64,000 bases of DNA from Lachnospiraceae bacterium (lineage in GTDB: Bacteria; Bacillota; Clostridia; Lachnospirales; Lachnospiraceae), in contig JAJQHQ010000101.1 in NCBI GenBank assembly GCA_021199655.1, forward strand, positions 98,274 to 162,273. The letters are read 5' to 3'. This document shows, piece by piece, positions 25,583 to 33,171 of the stretch. Position numbers and translations under genes: made by a program. Below the pieces are notes generated by a model. The model did no database searches and had not been told where the DNA came from. It saw only the letters and a program-made list of their open reading frames with translations. The number at the start of each line of letters is the position of its first letter. The first letter of the stretch is position 1.

Positions 25583-26893
25583 ATGAAGCGAAAATCATTT
25601 CTGACCCTCATGGGCCTGTCCGCCGCACTGCTGCTTTCTGCATGCGGCAGTGACAACTCCGAGAACACAGAGACGGAAGCGCCCGCCGCAACAGAGGCAG
25701 AGGCCGAAACGGAAGAGGGTGAACTTGCGGCGATCACTCCGTCGGATTATCTGGTAGAAAACGCATCAGAATATATCACTGTCGGTGACCTGGAAGGTCT
25801 GGAGGTGACACAGTACACCTACGAAATTACGGATGAAGCCGTTCAGGAAGAGATTGAATATGAACTGGATCTGTACGGGGAAGAGGAAGAAGTGGATCGG
25901 GCTGCCGAGTACGGCGATACGGTATACCTGACACTGGTCTGGTCTGTCGAAGCTACAGGTGATTCCAATTCCGAAGAGACCTATTTTTATCTCGGTGACG
26001 CAGACTACGGAGAAGAATTCGATGAGGCTCTGATCGGAGCGTCAGCCGCAGATGTCGTGAAATTCAGCATTACATTTTCCGAAGATGCTGCGGAAGAGAT
26101 GCTGATCGACGATGTCTGGGTCGGACAGACCGTCGATTTCGAAGCTTACATCGATACCGTCTGCGAGCTGTCCACACCGGAGTACGATGATGATTTCGTA
26201 GCGGAAAATACCGATTATTCCACGACAGAAGAATACGAAGAAGCGTTAAGAGAGCAGCTGGAGGAGGAATATGAGGAAACCAGCTACGCGGATCTTCTGG
26301 AAGAGCTGATCACCGCCGCTCTGGATGAATGCGAGATTTCCGAGATCCCTGACGACCTGTATGACGCCTGCTACGAGGAAAACATCGAAAGCTACGTGTT
26401 CTTCCTTGACACTGAGGATGTGGATGAAGCGCTCGAAGCAGAGGAGATCACGCAGGAGGAGTATGCGGAAAAGATCCTGGAAAAGCTGTACGAAGATTTT
26501 GAAATGACGGAGGAGGAATTCGACGAAGAAGTTGAAGATATGGCAGAGCGCCGTCTGCTGGTCAGCTATATCTGCGAGGAAAACGACATCGAAGTGACCG
26601 AAGAGGATTACGTTGCCTTCGTGGAGGAATATGCCGAATATTACGGTTATGATTCCGCTGCGGATTTTGAAGCCGACATGGTCCGTTCCTATCTCGTATG
26701 GAGTCTGTACGAATCTCAGGCCACAGAGCTTCTCTACAGCACTGCCGATATCACAACCGTATCCTACGATGAGATGGTGCTGACCGATGAGGAAGCGGAA
26801 GAGCTTGACGAAGAAGATCTGGAAGAAGATGTCATTGAAGAAGAAATTCTCGAGGATGATACCGAAGATGCAGACGAAGGTGAGACAGAATAA
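25583..26893 (+). CDS. Trigger-factor-like lipoprotein, extracytoplasmic folding factor
   Basis: The 436-residue protein begins with a lipoprotein signal (MKRKSFLTLMGLSAALLLSA, lipidated Cys21 in SACGS). Residues about 90-200 resemble the FKBP-type domain of trigger factor (YGDTVYLTLVWSV, GEEFDEALIGASAADVVKFS). The helical part (EYEEALREQLEEEYEETSYA and onward) resembles its C-terminal chaperone arms. It would help fold secreted proteins outside the membrane; a catalytic isomerase role is uncertain. Composition is extremely acidic, with the last 40 residues almost only Glu and Asp. It has its own promoter and a small terminator. Confidence 0.8.
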   Translation: MKRKSFLTLMGLSAALLLSACGSDNSENTETEAPAATEAEAETEEGELAAITPSDYLVENASEYITVGDLEGLEVTQYTYEITDEAVQEEIEYELDLYGEEEEVDRAAEYGDTVYLTLVWSVEATGDSNSEETYFYLGDADYGEEFDEALIGASAADVVKFSITFSEDAAEEMLIDDVWVGQTVDFEAYIDTVCELSTPEYDDDFVAENTDYSTTEEYEEALREQLEEEYEETSYADLLEELITAALDECEISEIPDDLYDACYEENIESYVFFLDTEDVDEALEAEEITQEEYAEKILEKLYEDFEMTEEEFDEEVEDMAERRLLVSYICEENDIEVTEEDYVAFVEEYAEYYGYDSAADFEADMVRSYLVWSLYESQATELLYSTADITTVSYDEMVLTDEEAEELDEEDLEEDVIEEEILEDDTEDADEGETE

Positions 26894-26909
26894 AATTTTC
26901 TGTCTTTTG
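26885..26909 (+). terminator. Terminator overlapping the lipoprotein stop codon
   Basis: Seven-base arms GACAGAA (26885-26891) and TTCTGTC (26899-26905) followed by TTTT. Confidence 0.55.
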
Positions 26910-26912
26910 GCT

Positions 26913-26940
26913 TGACAGCCCCCCATATTGTGCTATAATG
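26913..26940 (+). promoter_or_regulatory. Near-consensus promoter of the cold-shock gene
   Basis: -35 TTGACA (26913-26918) and -10 TATAAT (26935-26940), both perfect, spaced 16 bases. It predicts a transcript start near 26947 and a 5' leader of about 130 bases. Confidence 0.75.
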
Positions 26941-26965
26941 AGCAGTGCTAAAGGATTGACAGGAT

Positions 26966-27037
26966 AAAATTTCACTAACTTTTATAGATTATGAAATGAA
27001 ACCCCTTGTAGTCTATAACAGTTAGTGAAATTTTTTT
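26966..27037 (+). promoter_or_regulatory. Long leader hairpin of the cold-shock gene, followed by T7
   Basis: Perfect 15-base arms (26966-26980 and 27020-27034) enclose a second 9-pair stem (26983-26991 with 27009-27017, one G-U). The right arm runs straight into a T7 tract (27031-27037). It lies inside the predicted leader, about 45 bases before the start codon. It could be an intrinsic terminator/attenuator or a temperature-sensitive leader structure. Confidence 0.65.
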
Positions 27038-27078
27038 CCGGTTACATGTTCAAAGCAATATTTTTAGGAGGTACCATC

Positions 27079-27279
27079 ATGAATAAGGGTACAGTAAAAT
27101 GGTTCAACGCAGAAAAAGGTTATGGCTTTATTACCGGTGAGAACGGTTCTGATGTATTCGTACATTTTTCTGCAATCCAGGGCGAAGGCTTTAAGACCCT
27201 CGAAGAAGGCCAGGCAGTTTCTTATGATTTGACAGAAGGCGCTCGCGGAATGCAGGCTGCTAACGTGGTAAAGCTTTAA
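27079..27279 (+). CDS. cspA: Cold-shock protein (CspA family)
   Basis: ATG at 27079 follows AGGAGG with 7 bases spacing; a longer frame upstream lies in the leader and is rejected. The 66-residue single-domain protein has the nucleic-acid-binding motifs KGYGFITG (RNP1) and DVFVHFSAI (RNP2). It binds single-stranded RNA/DNA and melts RNA structure. It is transcribed alone, with a structured leader and a strong terminator. Confidence 0.96.
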   Translation: MNKGTVKWFNAEKGYGFITGENGSDVFVHFSAIQGEGFKTLEEGQAVSYDLTEGARGMQAANVVKL

Positions 27280-27294
27280 GAATATGTGTGCCAT

Positions 27295-27333
27295 AAAAAG
27301 AAGCGCTGTCCGATTTGGACAGCGCTTCTTTTT
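27295..27333. terminator. Strong bidirectional terminator after the cold-shock gene
   Basis: AAAAGAAGCGCTGTCC pairs perfectly with GGACAGCGCTTCTTTT around a 5-base loop; A-run before and T-run after. Confidence 0.9.
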
Positions 27334-27340
27334 ATGCGCA

Positions 27341-27461
27341 GAGCTGCGTAAGGAGTTTTTCCGACTGACGTCGGACGCAGCTCGCGCGGCGGGCAGGAGC
27401 CGGCAAGCCGTCTCTAGCCCGATTTCAGTGCGCACGGCCGGCGCAGGAGTTTTTCCGGCTT
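27341..27461. repeat. Palindromic repeat unit downstream of the flavodoxin gene
   Basis: GAGCTGCG (27341-27348) pairs with CGCAGCTC (27376-27383) around an inner stem TCCGAC-TGAC-GTCGGA. The motif GGAGTTTTTCCG occurs at 27352 and again at 27447, the second copy reaching the flavodoxin stop. It may be the end of the flavodoxin transcript or a second repeat family. Confidence 0.5.
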
Positions 27462-27882
27462 AAAGCATTTCGCTAAGCTTCGCACCCAGTGCGGCAAGCG
27501 CCTGCTCCGCCTCGTCATCCGGGGCATCCGCGCAGATCACGCCCTCTCCGTCCACGACTGTGGCGCCGGCTTTCTGCATACGCTCCACCCAGAGGCGCAT
27601 CCATTCTCCGTCTCCCCAGCCGTAGGAGCCAAACAGACCAATCGTTTTGCCTTCCACATTCTTCTCCAGCTCAGCTACAAACGGCTCAACAATTGTCTCT
27701 TCCAGCTCTTCATCTCCCATGGCCGGGCAGCCAAGCGCAAATACTTTTTCATCCGCCAGATCCGCCGGGGTGATGTCCTCCATGGAGACTGCTTTCGCCT
27801 CCTTAGCGCCTTTTACGATGGCCTCCGCCATAGACTCCGTGTTGCCTGAGCCGCTCCAGAATACTACTTTTAATTCTGCCAT
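27460..27882 (-). CDS. Flavodoxin
   Basis: The 140-residue protein starts AELKVVFWSGSGNTESMAEA; SGSGNTESMA is the FMN-phosphate loop. FGSYGWGDGEWM and CPAMGDEELEE are the flavin-flanking loops of short-chain flavodoxins. It carries electrons in place of ferredoxin, classically when iron is scarce. ATG follows CGGAGGATAAAAGAA. It is the last gene of a three-gene unit (DUF2325, DUF3793, flavodoxin) whose promoter carries paired operator-like palindromes. Confidence 0.95.
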   Translation of the reverse strand: MAELKVVFWSGSGNTESMAEAIVKGAKEAKAVSMEDITPADLADEKVFALGCPAMGDEELEETIVEPFVAELEKNVEGKTIGLFGSYGWGDGEWMRLWVERMQKAGATVVDGEGVICADAPDDEAEQALAALGAKLSEML

Positions 27883-27989
27883 TTCTTTTATCCTCCGATA
27901 ATAATTTTATAGTCAGTCCAGACAGTTCAGATGAACTGTCAAAGCCATGAACTACCAGTATCATTTCTGTTAATCGCCATCACCGCCGC

Positions 27990-28580
27990 TCAGGCCAGAT
28001 CCGGCTCCCAACGAAGCTCCGCCGCGTGAAAACTTTTCCAGATATCGGCTATGCGCCATCCCTGACCGCAAAGCCGGAGAGCCGTCTTTTTTGCAGATTC
28101 ATACAGGCCAAAGATCCGATCCGCATAGGCCACATCATCATACACCTTCCAATAACCGGACCGCTTAAAATTCTGACCGCCATTCTCAATAAATCCCTTC
28201 ACATCGTTCAGCGGATAGCCAAAAAGGACTCCCATCTCATGCGGAAACGCATCGGCGCCCCGCTTGTAATTCCGGAAACGTTCCGCCAGCCGTTCAAGTA
28301 CCCTGCCCATATCTTTGGCCGCATATCCGCATTCCCTCAGATACTGTTCTTTCTCCGGTTCCGCCAGAACCTCCCGCAGCGCGTCCGGATCATATAAAAA
28401 CCAGTAATCCTTTACCGCCGAAGAGTGCAAAAGATGCGCGCAAAGCTCAGTCCCTTTCAGCACATGCCTCAACCCGTTCTGATTTCCTTTTTCCACGATC
28501 AGAAGATTGGACGGCTTGACACCGGCGATCACCGGCGCGCACTGCTGTCCGAGCGCATATCCGATTGCTTCCGTTCCCAT
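27990..28580 (-). CDS. DUF3793-family protein
   Basis: The 196-residue soluble protein has the family pattern: CAPVIAGVKPSNLL, LHSSAVKDYWFLYDPDALRE, FPHEMGVLFGYPLNDVKGFI and YWKVYDDVAYADRIFGLYES. The role is unknown; members often sit near flavodoxin and iron-transport genes in Clostridia. ATG follows CGGAGGCTGAAATCT. It lies between the DUF2325 and flavodoxin genes in the same direction. Confidence 0.85.
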   Translation of the reverse strand: MGTEAIGYALGQQCAPVIAGVKPSNLLIVEKGNQNGLRHVLKGTELCAHLLHSSAVKDYWFLYDPDALREVLAEPEKEQYLRECGYAAKDMGRVLERLAERFRNYKRGADAFPHEMGVLFGYPLNDVKGFIENGGQNFKRSGYWKVYDDVAYADRIFGLYESAKKTALRLCGQGWRIADIWKSFHAAELRWEPDLA

Positions 28581-28723
28581 AGATTTCAGCCTCCGTCTCT
28601 AAAGATCATCGGACCTTCCCACCGTTATAACGGCTCTGTCCGTTTTGCTTTTTCCCGACCACCTGCTGCTCTTATCATCTGCATAATTTCGTATTTTATC
28701 CGTGTCGGAGTGCAAGCATCCTC

Positions 28724-29005
28724 TCACGCGATATGTTCACTGAGCAGATCCTGCAGCGCCGACGCACTGCTTGAATGGCAGCGAAGCACCGGAATTTTGT
28801 TCCGCTTCGCTTCCTGAAGCGTACTTTTCACCATCTTATGGGATACCGTGTTTACAAACAGAATAAACATATCCGGATTGCCGAGCTTTTTGCGGATCGC
28901 GCCGTTTTCCTTCGCGAAAACCTTCGCCTTACAGCCGTAATCCTTACAGATCCCCTCGTACTGACATACCATTCCTTCGTTTCCGCCTATAATCACTACA
29001 CTCAT
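28724..29005 (-). CDS. DUF2325-family small protein
   Basis: The 93-residue protein starts MSVVIIGGNEGMVCQYEGIC, followed by PDMFILFVNTVSHKMVKSTL and HSSSASALQDLL, the DUF2325 pattern. Its fold resembles a small Rossmann-like domain; function unknown, with a suggested link to metal or redox stress from gene context. ATG follows AGGGGG. First gene after the promoter and two operator-like palindromes. Confidence 0.85.
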   Translation of the reverse strand: MSVVIIGGNEGMVCQYEGICKDYGCKAKVFAKENGAIRKKLGNPDMFILFVNTVSHKMVKSTLQEAKRNKIPVLRCHSSSASALQDLLSEHIA

Positions 29006-29016
29006 ATGGACCCCCT

Positions 29017-29034
29017 GGTTAGAATTGTCTAACC
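29017..29034. promoter_or_regulatory. Operator-like palindrome 2 before the DUF2325 gene
   Basis: GGTTAGA (29017-29023) and TCTAACC (29028-29034) around ATTG. It has the same GTTAG-N6-CTAAC plan as the site at 29192. It lies within the leader, just before the ribosome-binding site. Confidence 0.6.
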
Positions 29035-29044
29035 CTTCTCCCTT

Positions 29045-29067
29045 AAAAAGGCGCTCTTATGAGCGCC
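29045..29067 (-). terminator. Intrinsic terminator in the leader of the flavodoxin operon
   Basis: GGCGCTC and GAGCGCC (29050-29056, 29061-29067) form a perfect 7-pair stem that on the minus strand is followed by TTTTT. It is downstream of the promoter at 29237-29209 and upstream of the first gene, so it could act as an attenuator. Confidence 0.6.
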
Positions 29068-29191
29068 GGTGAACATTTGCGCATTGTTTTGTAAAAATCA
29101 CCTTGGCAGTTCGTTATCGCTTATGTAAAAAATGACCGCTGCTTATCATTCAATCTGGTCACTGCGCCGGAGTTAGTTTATGCTTTTACTT

Positions 29192-29237
29192 GTTAGCTTG
29201 CACTAACTACTATAGCAATACTCTCTGCTTTTGTCAA
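29192..29237 (-). promoter_or_regulatory. Promoter with overlapping operator-like palindrome 1
   Basis: -35 TTGACA (29237-29232), 17-base spacer, -10 TATAGT (29214-29209). Directly downstream, over the expected start site, lies GTTAG-N6-CTAAC (29192-29207). Half-sites resemble those of DtxR/IdeR-type iron repressors, but the spacer is longer, so the regulator is uncertain. Confidence 0.65.
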
Positions 29238-29263
29238 TAGAATTTCCGCATAAAATTCCATTT

Positions 29264-31600
29264 TTAGATTTCCTTTATATAAAGCAGCCGGGCTTTAAAA
29301 TCTCCCATCACCCGCGGCATCAGAATCCCTGCGTACATCAGAGCCGCACCCTGGTATCGCTTCCCGGCCGCTTCGTTCTCACTGCCTGCTGCGGTGCCTG
29401 CACTGTCTGCCGCGACGGCATCCTCTTTGTCCGTTGCGGTCTCATTCTCTTTTATCTGCTCCCGATCTTCCTCTCGAATTTCCGCGAGTGTCACCTCTGT
29501 CACGCTGTAAAATGCGTCCGGATCCAGTCCCTGCAGGCGGATGCGGCGACTCTTACAATTAATCTGGGAAAGCACCTGAACATACGTGCACAGCGCTTCC
29601 GTCCGATCCTTTGAGACGACCATAAAGCAGTCATACAAATGATTCTCTCTCCAGGAGGCAATGCGGTAATACTCACCATTGCGGATCAGATGACTGTATT
29701 GCTTATAATGCGCCACCTGCCCCGGAATCTGATCTTTCTCCTCATCGGAGAGTCTTGTAATATCCAGCTCATAGCCGAATGTGCCGGAGAGCGCCACCAC
29801 TCCTCTTGTCTCAAACGGCGTCACGCGGCCCGTGCCATGATTCGGGCAGATCGATACATGCGCGCCGATGCAGGAGAGCGGATAGAGCAGCTGCGTGCCT
29901 TCCTGAATTGACAGACGTTCGATGGCATCCGTATCATCCGAGCACCAGATCTGCGGGCTGTAATACAGCATGCCCGGGTCAAACCTCCCGCCGCCGGAGC
30001 AGCAGTTCTCCAGAAGCAGCTGCGGAAAATCCTTCGTCAGACGATCCTGCAGACCGTAGACAGCCAGCATATAGCGGTGCATGATCTCCCCCTGCCGGTC
30101 AGACGGCAGCGTCAGATTGCCGACATCCGAAAGCAGACGGTTCATATCCCATTTTACATATTCGATATTCGCAAAGGAGAGCACGTCCCGGATCATCCCG
30201 TAGACATACTCCGCGACCTCAGGACGGCTTAAATCCAGCACATACTGCGCACGGGCCTGCCCCGGCTCCCGGCCGTTCATCTGCAGCGCCCAGTCCGGAT
30301 GCGCCCGATAAAGATCGGAATCCTCTGAGACCATCTCCGGCTCCAGCCAGATGCCCAGCTTCATGCCCAGCTTATTGACTTCCTGTGCCAGATAAGTGAA
30401 TCCGCCCGGAAGCTTTTTCTCATTCACCTGCCAGTCGCCCAGGCTGCTGTCGTCATTGCTTCGATATCCGAACCAGCCGTCGTCCACGACCAACATCTCA
30501 ATCCCGCGCTCCGCGGCTTCCCGTGCGATGGCCAGCAGCTTTTCCGTATCAAAATCAAAATAAGTGGCCTCCCAGTTGTTGATCAGCACCGGGCGCCGCC
30601 GGTCTTTCCAGTAGCCGCGGATCAGATGGTTCCGATACAGGCTGTGAAAGGCTCTCGTCATCTTCCCGAGTCCCTCATCCGAGTAGACCATCACCACCTC
30701 CGGTGCCTGAAAACTTTCCTGCGGCCCCAGCTTCCAGCAGAAGCGATCCGGATGAATCCCCATCACCATGCGGGTCTGGTCAAACTGATCCCGCATCGCT
30801 TTGGCGATAAAATTTCCCGAATAGACAAAATTCATCGCATAGACATCGCCTGTCGTCTGCGTGCAGTTCTCCGTGACAAGCGCCATGAACGGATGATCCT
30901 GATGGCTGGAAATGCCGCGGATCGACTCCGTCACAACGCTGCCGTGACCGAGCTTCTGCCGCTGGATCTGCCGCTCTCTTGACCAGGAACCCGGCAGGGT
31001 AAGCACTTCCAGATTCTCCTGCTCCACATGCAGGCAGGCGGAAAGCACCTTTGTCAGGTAGATGCTCCGCTCTCCTTTGTTCTCCACGCGGACACTTCTC
31101 GTAATTGCGTCCACATCCTCAAACGCCGTGTAGGAAAGGATCACCCGGAGACCGGTCACCTCATCCTCCAGAGTCACCTCCAGAGTACTGCAGCTGCCAG
31201 GAACCATCTCTGAAGTCCCGGCCGGCTCCGTGTCCCAGGTCGCCGGCAACCCCTCCAGAGGCTTTTTCCCGGCATAGATCCGGTGTGAGCGATACCGCAG
31301 TTCCAGTCCTTCCTGGCCGTCCATCGTACGGATGCCGATGCAGCTCTCTCTGGCATCGCCGATCCCGGCGGACGGATACTCCATCGGATAAAAATCAAAA
31401 TATCCTGCTTTCTCGCGTCGCAGTACGGACGGCGGCTGCGGCCGCTCATCTTCCCGCAGCAGATAGCCGAGGTCGGTATCCTTTATCTTCTTTCCATAAT
31501 AAATCTGCCCCGGATAGCTTTCATCTGTCAAACCGAATACATAGCTGGTATTCGGTGTATCCAGCTTAAAAATGTGGTGCGCTTCGTCATATTGAATCAT
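29264..31600 (-). CDS. GH36 alpha-galactosidase
   Basis: ATG at 31600 follows GGAG at 6 bases and gives 778 residues; upstream in-frame ATGs lack a site. The N-terminal beta domain is followed by the catalytic barrel with IEYVKWDMNRLLSDVG (nucleophile Asp in KWDMNR) and QIWCSDDTDAIERLSIQEGT (acid/base Asp). LVVDDGWFGYRSNDDSSLGD is also typical. It cleaves alpha-1,6-galactose from galactomannan or raffinose-type sugars; there is no signal peptide, so it acts in the cytoplasm. An Ala/Glu-rich segment (about residues 725-755) sits near the C-terminus. It follows the epimerase gene in one unit. Confidence 0.95.
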   Translation of the reverse strand: MIQYDEAHHIFKLDTPNTSYVFGLTDESYPGQIYYGKKIKDTDLGYLLREDERPQPPSVLRREKAGYFDFYPMEYPSAGIGDARESCIGIRTMDGQEGLELRYRSHRIYAGKKPLEGLPATWDTEPAGTSEMVPGSCSTLEVTLEDEVTGLRVILSYTAFEDVDAITRSVRVENKGERSIYLTKVLSACLHVEQENLEVLTLPGSWSRERQIQRQKLGHGSVVTESIRGISSHQDHPFMALVTENCTQTTGDVYAMNFVYSGNFIAKAMRDQFDQTRMVMGIHPDRFCWKLGPQESFQAPEVVMVYSDEGLGKMTRAFHSLYRNHLIRGYWKDRRRPVLINNWEATYFDFDTEKLLAIAREAAERGIEMLVVDDGWFGYRSNDDSSLGDWQVNEKKLPGGFTYLAQEVNKLGMKLGIWLEPEMVSEDSDLYRAHPDWALQMNGREPGQARAQYVLDLSRPEVAEYVYGMIRDVLSFANIEYVKWDMNRLLSDVGNLTLPSDRQGEIMHRYMLAVYGLQDRLTKDFPQLLLENCCSGGGRFDPGMLYYSPQIWCSDDTDAIERLSIQEGTQLLYPLSCIGAHVSICPNHGTGRVTPFETRGVVALSGTFGYELDITRLSDEEKDQIPGQVAHYKQYSHLIRNGEYYRIASWRENHLYDCFMVVSKDRTEALCTYVQVLSQINCKSRRIRLQGLDPDAFYSVTEVTLAEIREEDREQIKENETATDKEDAVAADSAGTAAGSENEAAGKRYQGAALMYAGILMPRVMGDFKARLLYIKEI

Positions 31601-31688
31601 AAATTTCTCCATCTTCAAAAAGCCGCCTGCCACCTGCATACGGAAACAACCGGCCGGTTATATGTACTGCATAAAGCAGTCACTACTT

Positions 31689-32882
31689 TCATTCTCCCAG
31701 TCTGCGGATCACTTCCATGCACATGCGGCCGTTGTGATACGGGCATTTCCACGGCTGCACAATCGGCAGCTCCATCGGCGTATGGTCCGCGTTGACATTC
31801 TCAAACCACTCCGAGCCCTCGCGCGGGTCTACAAAGTATGAGCAGATATAGCCCCAGATGTCTTTCGCCGCAGTGAGATATTTCTCTGCCTTCGCAGCAT
31901 CCGCGCCGCTTTCTTTCTGCCAGGCGTTGATAAAGCCCACGATGGCCTCAGCCTGAATCCACCAGACGCGCTTCGTATCGTCCACGCCATTCTCCGCCTC
32001 GTTCAGTACAGAATGGTCGCGATAGGCGCGCTCGTAAATATTTTCCGCGATCTCAGCTGTAATCGGCGCGACCGGCTCCGTATAGAGCGGATTGTCCAAC
32101 ACTTCCAGACCGCGGTCCAAAAGCCACGAGGTCTCAATGTCATGTCCATAGGAATACAGATCGATCAGCGTATTCCAGGTGCGGTCAAAGAACACCTCCT
32201 GTCTGCCTCTCTCCTGATTATATACTTTCTGCGAGAACAGATCGAGCATGAACTCCAGCCGCTCCGCCGTGTAGCTGTGATGCGTCACGCGGTAAAGCTC
32301 CGTATACGCCTCGAACACATGCAGCAGCGTGTTCATCGTCTTTTCCGCCATCACGCCGTTCTCCGAAAGCTTTTCATTTGACACCGGCCGGAAATAGCGG
32401 TCAAATGCCTCCAGATAGCCGTATTCATCCGTGCATTTTTCCTCGATCACATCCTGCAGGCCAAAGGCGATATCCAGCGCCTCCTGATCCTTCGAGGCAT
32501 CGTAATAAGAAGACAGCGCATAGATGGCAAATGCCTGATTGTACGTATGCTTCGTATCATCGTTCGGCTTCCCGTCGTAAGTCACCGACCAGTAAACGCC
32601 GCCCTGCTCCTTATCCAGACAGTGATCCCGCAGAAAACGGTACGCATGCACAGCGTTCTCCAGCAGCGCCTCATCCTTCAAAAGCAGATACGCATTCGAG
32701 AAAAACCATAAGATCCGGCTGTTCAGGATACAGCCCTTCTCATAGGTCGGATCGCGCTGCAGATCATACCCCATATACCCGCAAAACCCGCCGTTCTCCT
32801 CGTCCTTCAGTCCCGACCAGAACGGAATCAGCTTTTCCGTAAGGTGCTGTTTTACTTCTCCCACAAATTTCTTCGTTTCCAT
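31689..32882 (-). CDS. Cellobiose 2-epimerase (AGE family)
   Basis: ATG at 32882 is about 8 bases after GGGG; a start two codons earlier is possible. The 397-residue alpha/alpha barrel shows ENGGFCGYMGYD, LNSRILWFFSNAYLL, SYGHDIETSWLLDR (catalytic-site His), RVWWIQAEAIVGFINAW and WKCPYHNGRMCMEVIRRL (second His), the cellobiose-2-epimerase pattern. It converts Glc or Man at the reducing end of beta-1,4-disaccharides, a step in mannan breakdown. Together with the GH36 gene it suggests galactomannan-oligosaccharide use; no mannosylglucose phosphorylase gene is in the window. Confidence 0.9.
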   Translation of the reverse strand: METKKFVGEVKQHLTEKLIPFWSGLKDEENGGFCGYMGYDLQRDPTYEKGCILNSRILWFFSNAYLLLKDEALLENAVHAYRFLRDHCLDKEQGGVYWSVTYDGKPNDDTKHTYNQAFAIYALSSYYDASKDQEALDIAFGLQDVIEEKCTDEYGYLEAFDRYFRPVSNEKLSENGVMAEKTMNTLLHVFEAYTELYRVTHHSYTAERLEFMLDLFSQKVYNQERGRQEVFFDRTWNTLIDLYSYGHDIETSWLLDRGLEVLDNPLYTEPVAPITAEIAENIYERAYRDHSVLNEAENGVDDTKRVWWIQAEAIVGFINAWQKESGADAAKAEKYLTAAKDIWGYICSYFVDPREGSEWFENVNADHTPMELPIVQPWKCPYHNGRMCMEVIRRLGE

Positions 32883-33119
32883 ATCCATTCCCCAATCTTT
32901 TCATAATTTGTCCGGCATATCAAATAGTAACCATGTCCGATTATACACGCTGCAATATAAATTCACAAGCAGAATCTGCTGATTTCCTGCCTGGCAATAT
33001 ACTTATGCCTATAAGTTTTTACGTATGTCTGCACATGAAATGAGCTCACGCAGCAAGTGCATGAGCCCACTATGATTCATCCTGTATTCGTAACAGCCTG
33101 ATGTTTCTCTGACAAATAA

Positions 33120-33158
33120 CACGTGAAAGCCCGCTGTTTGAAATCCTGCTTTCGCGTG
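33120..33158 (-). terminator. Terminator-like hairpin after the MacB-type gene
   Basis: Eleven-base arms 33120-33130 and 33148-33158 with one G-U pair, 17-base loop, followed on the minus strand by TTATTTG. The rest of the gap 32883-33171 shows nothing credible. Confidence 0.5.
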
Positions 33159-33171
33159 ATTCGTGCTTCGG

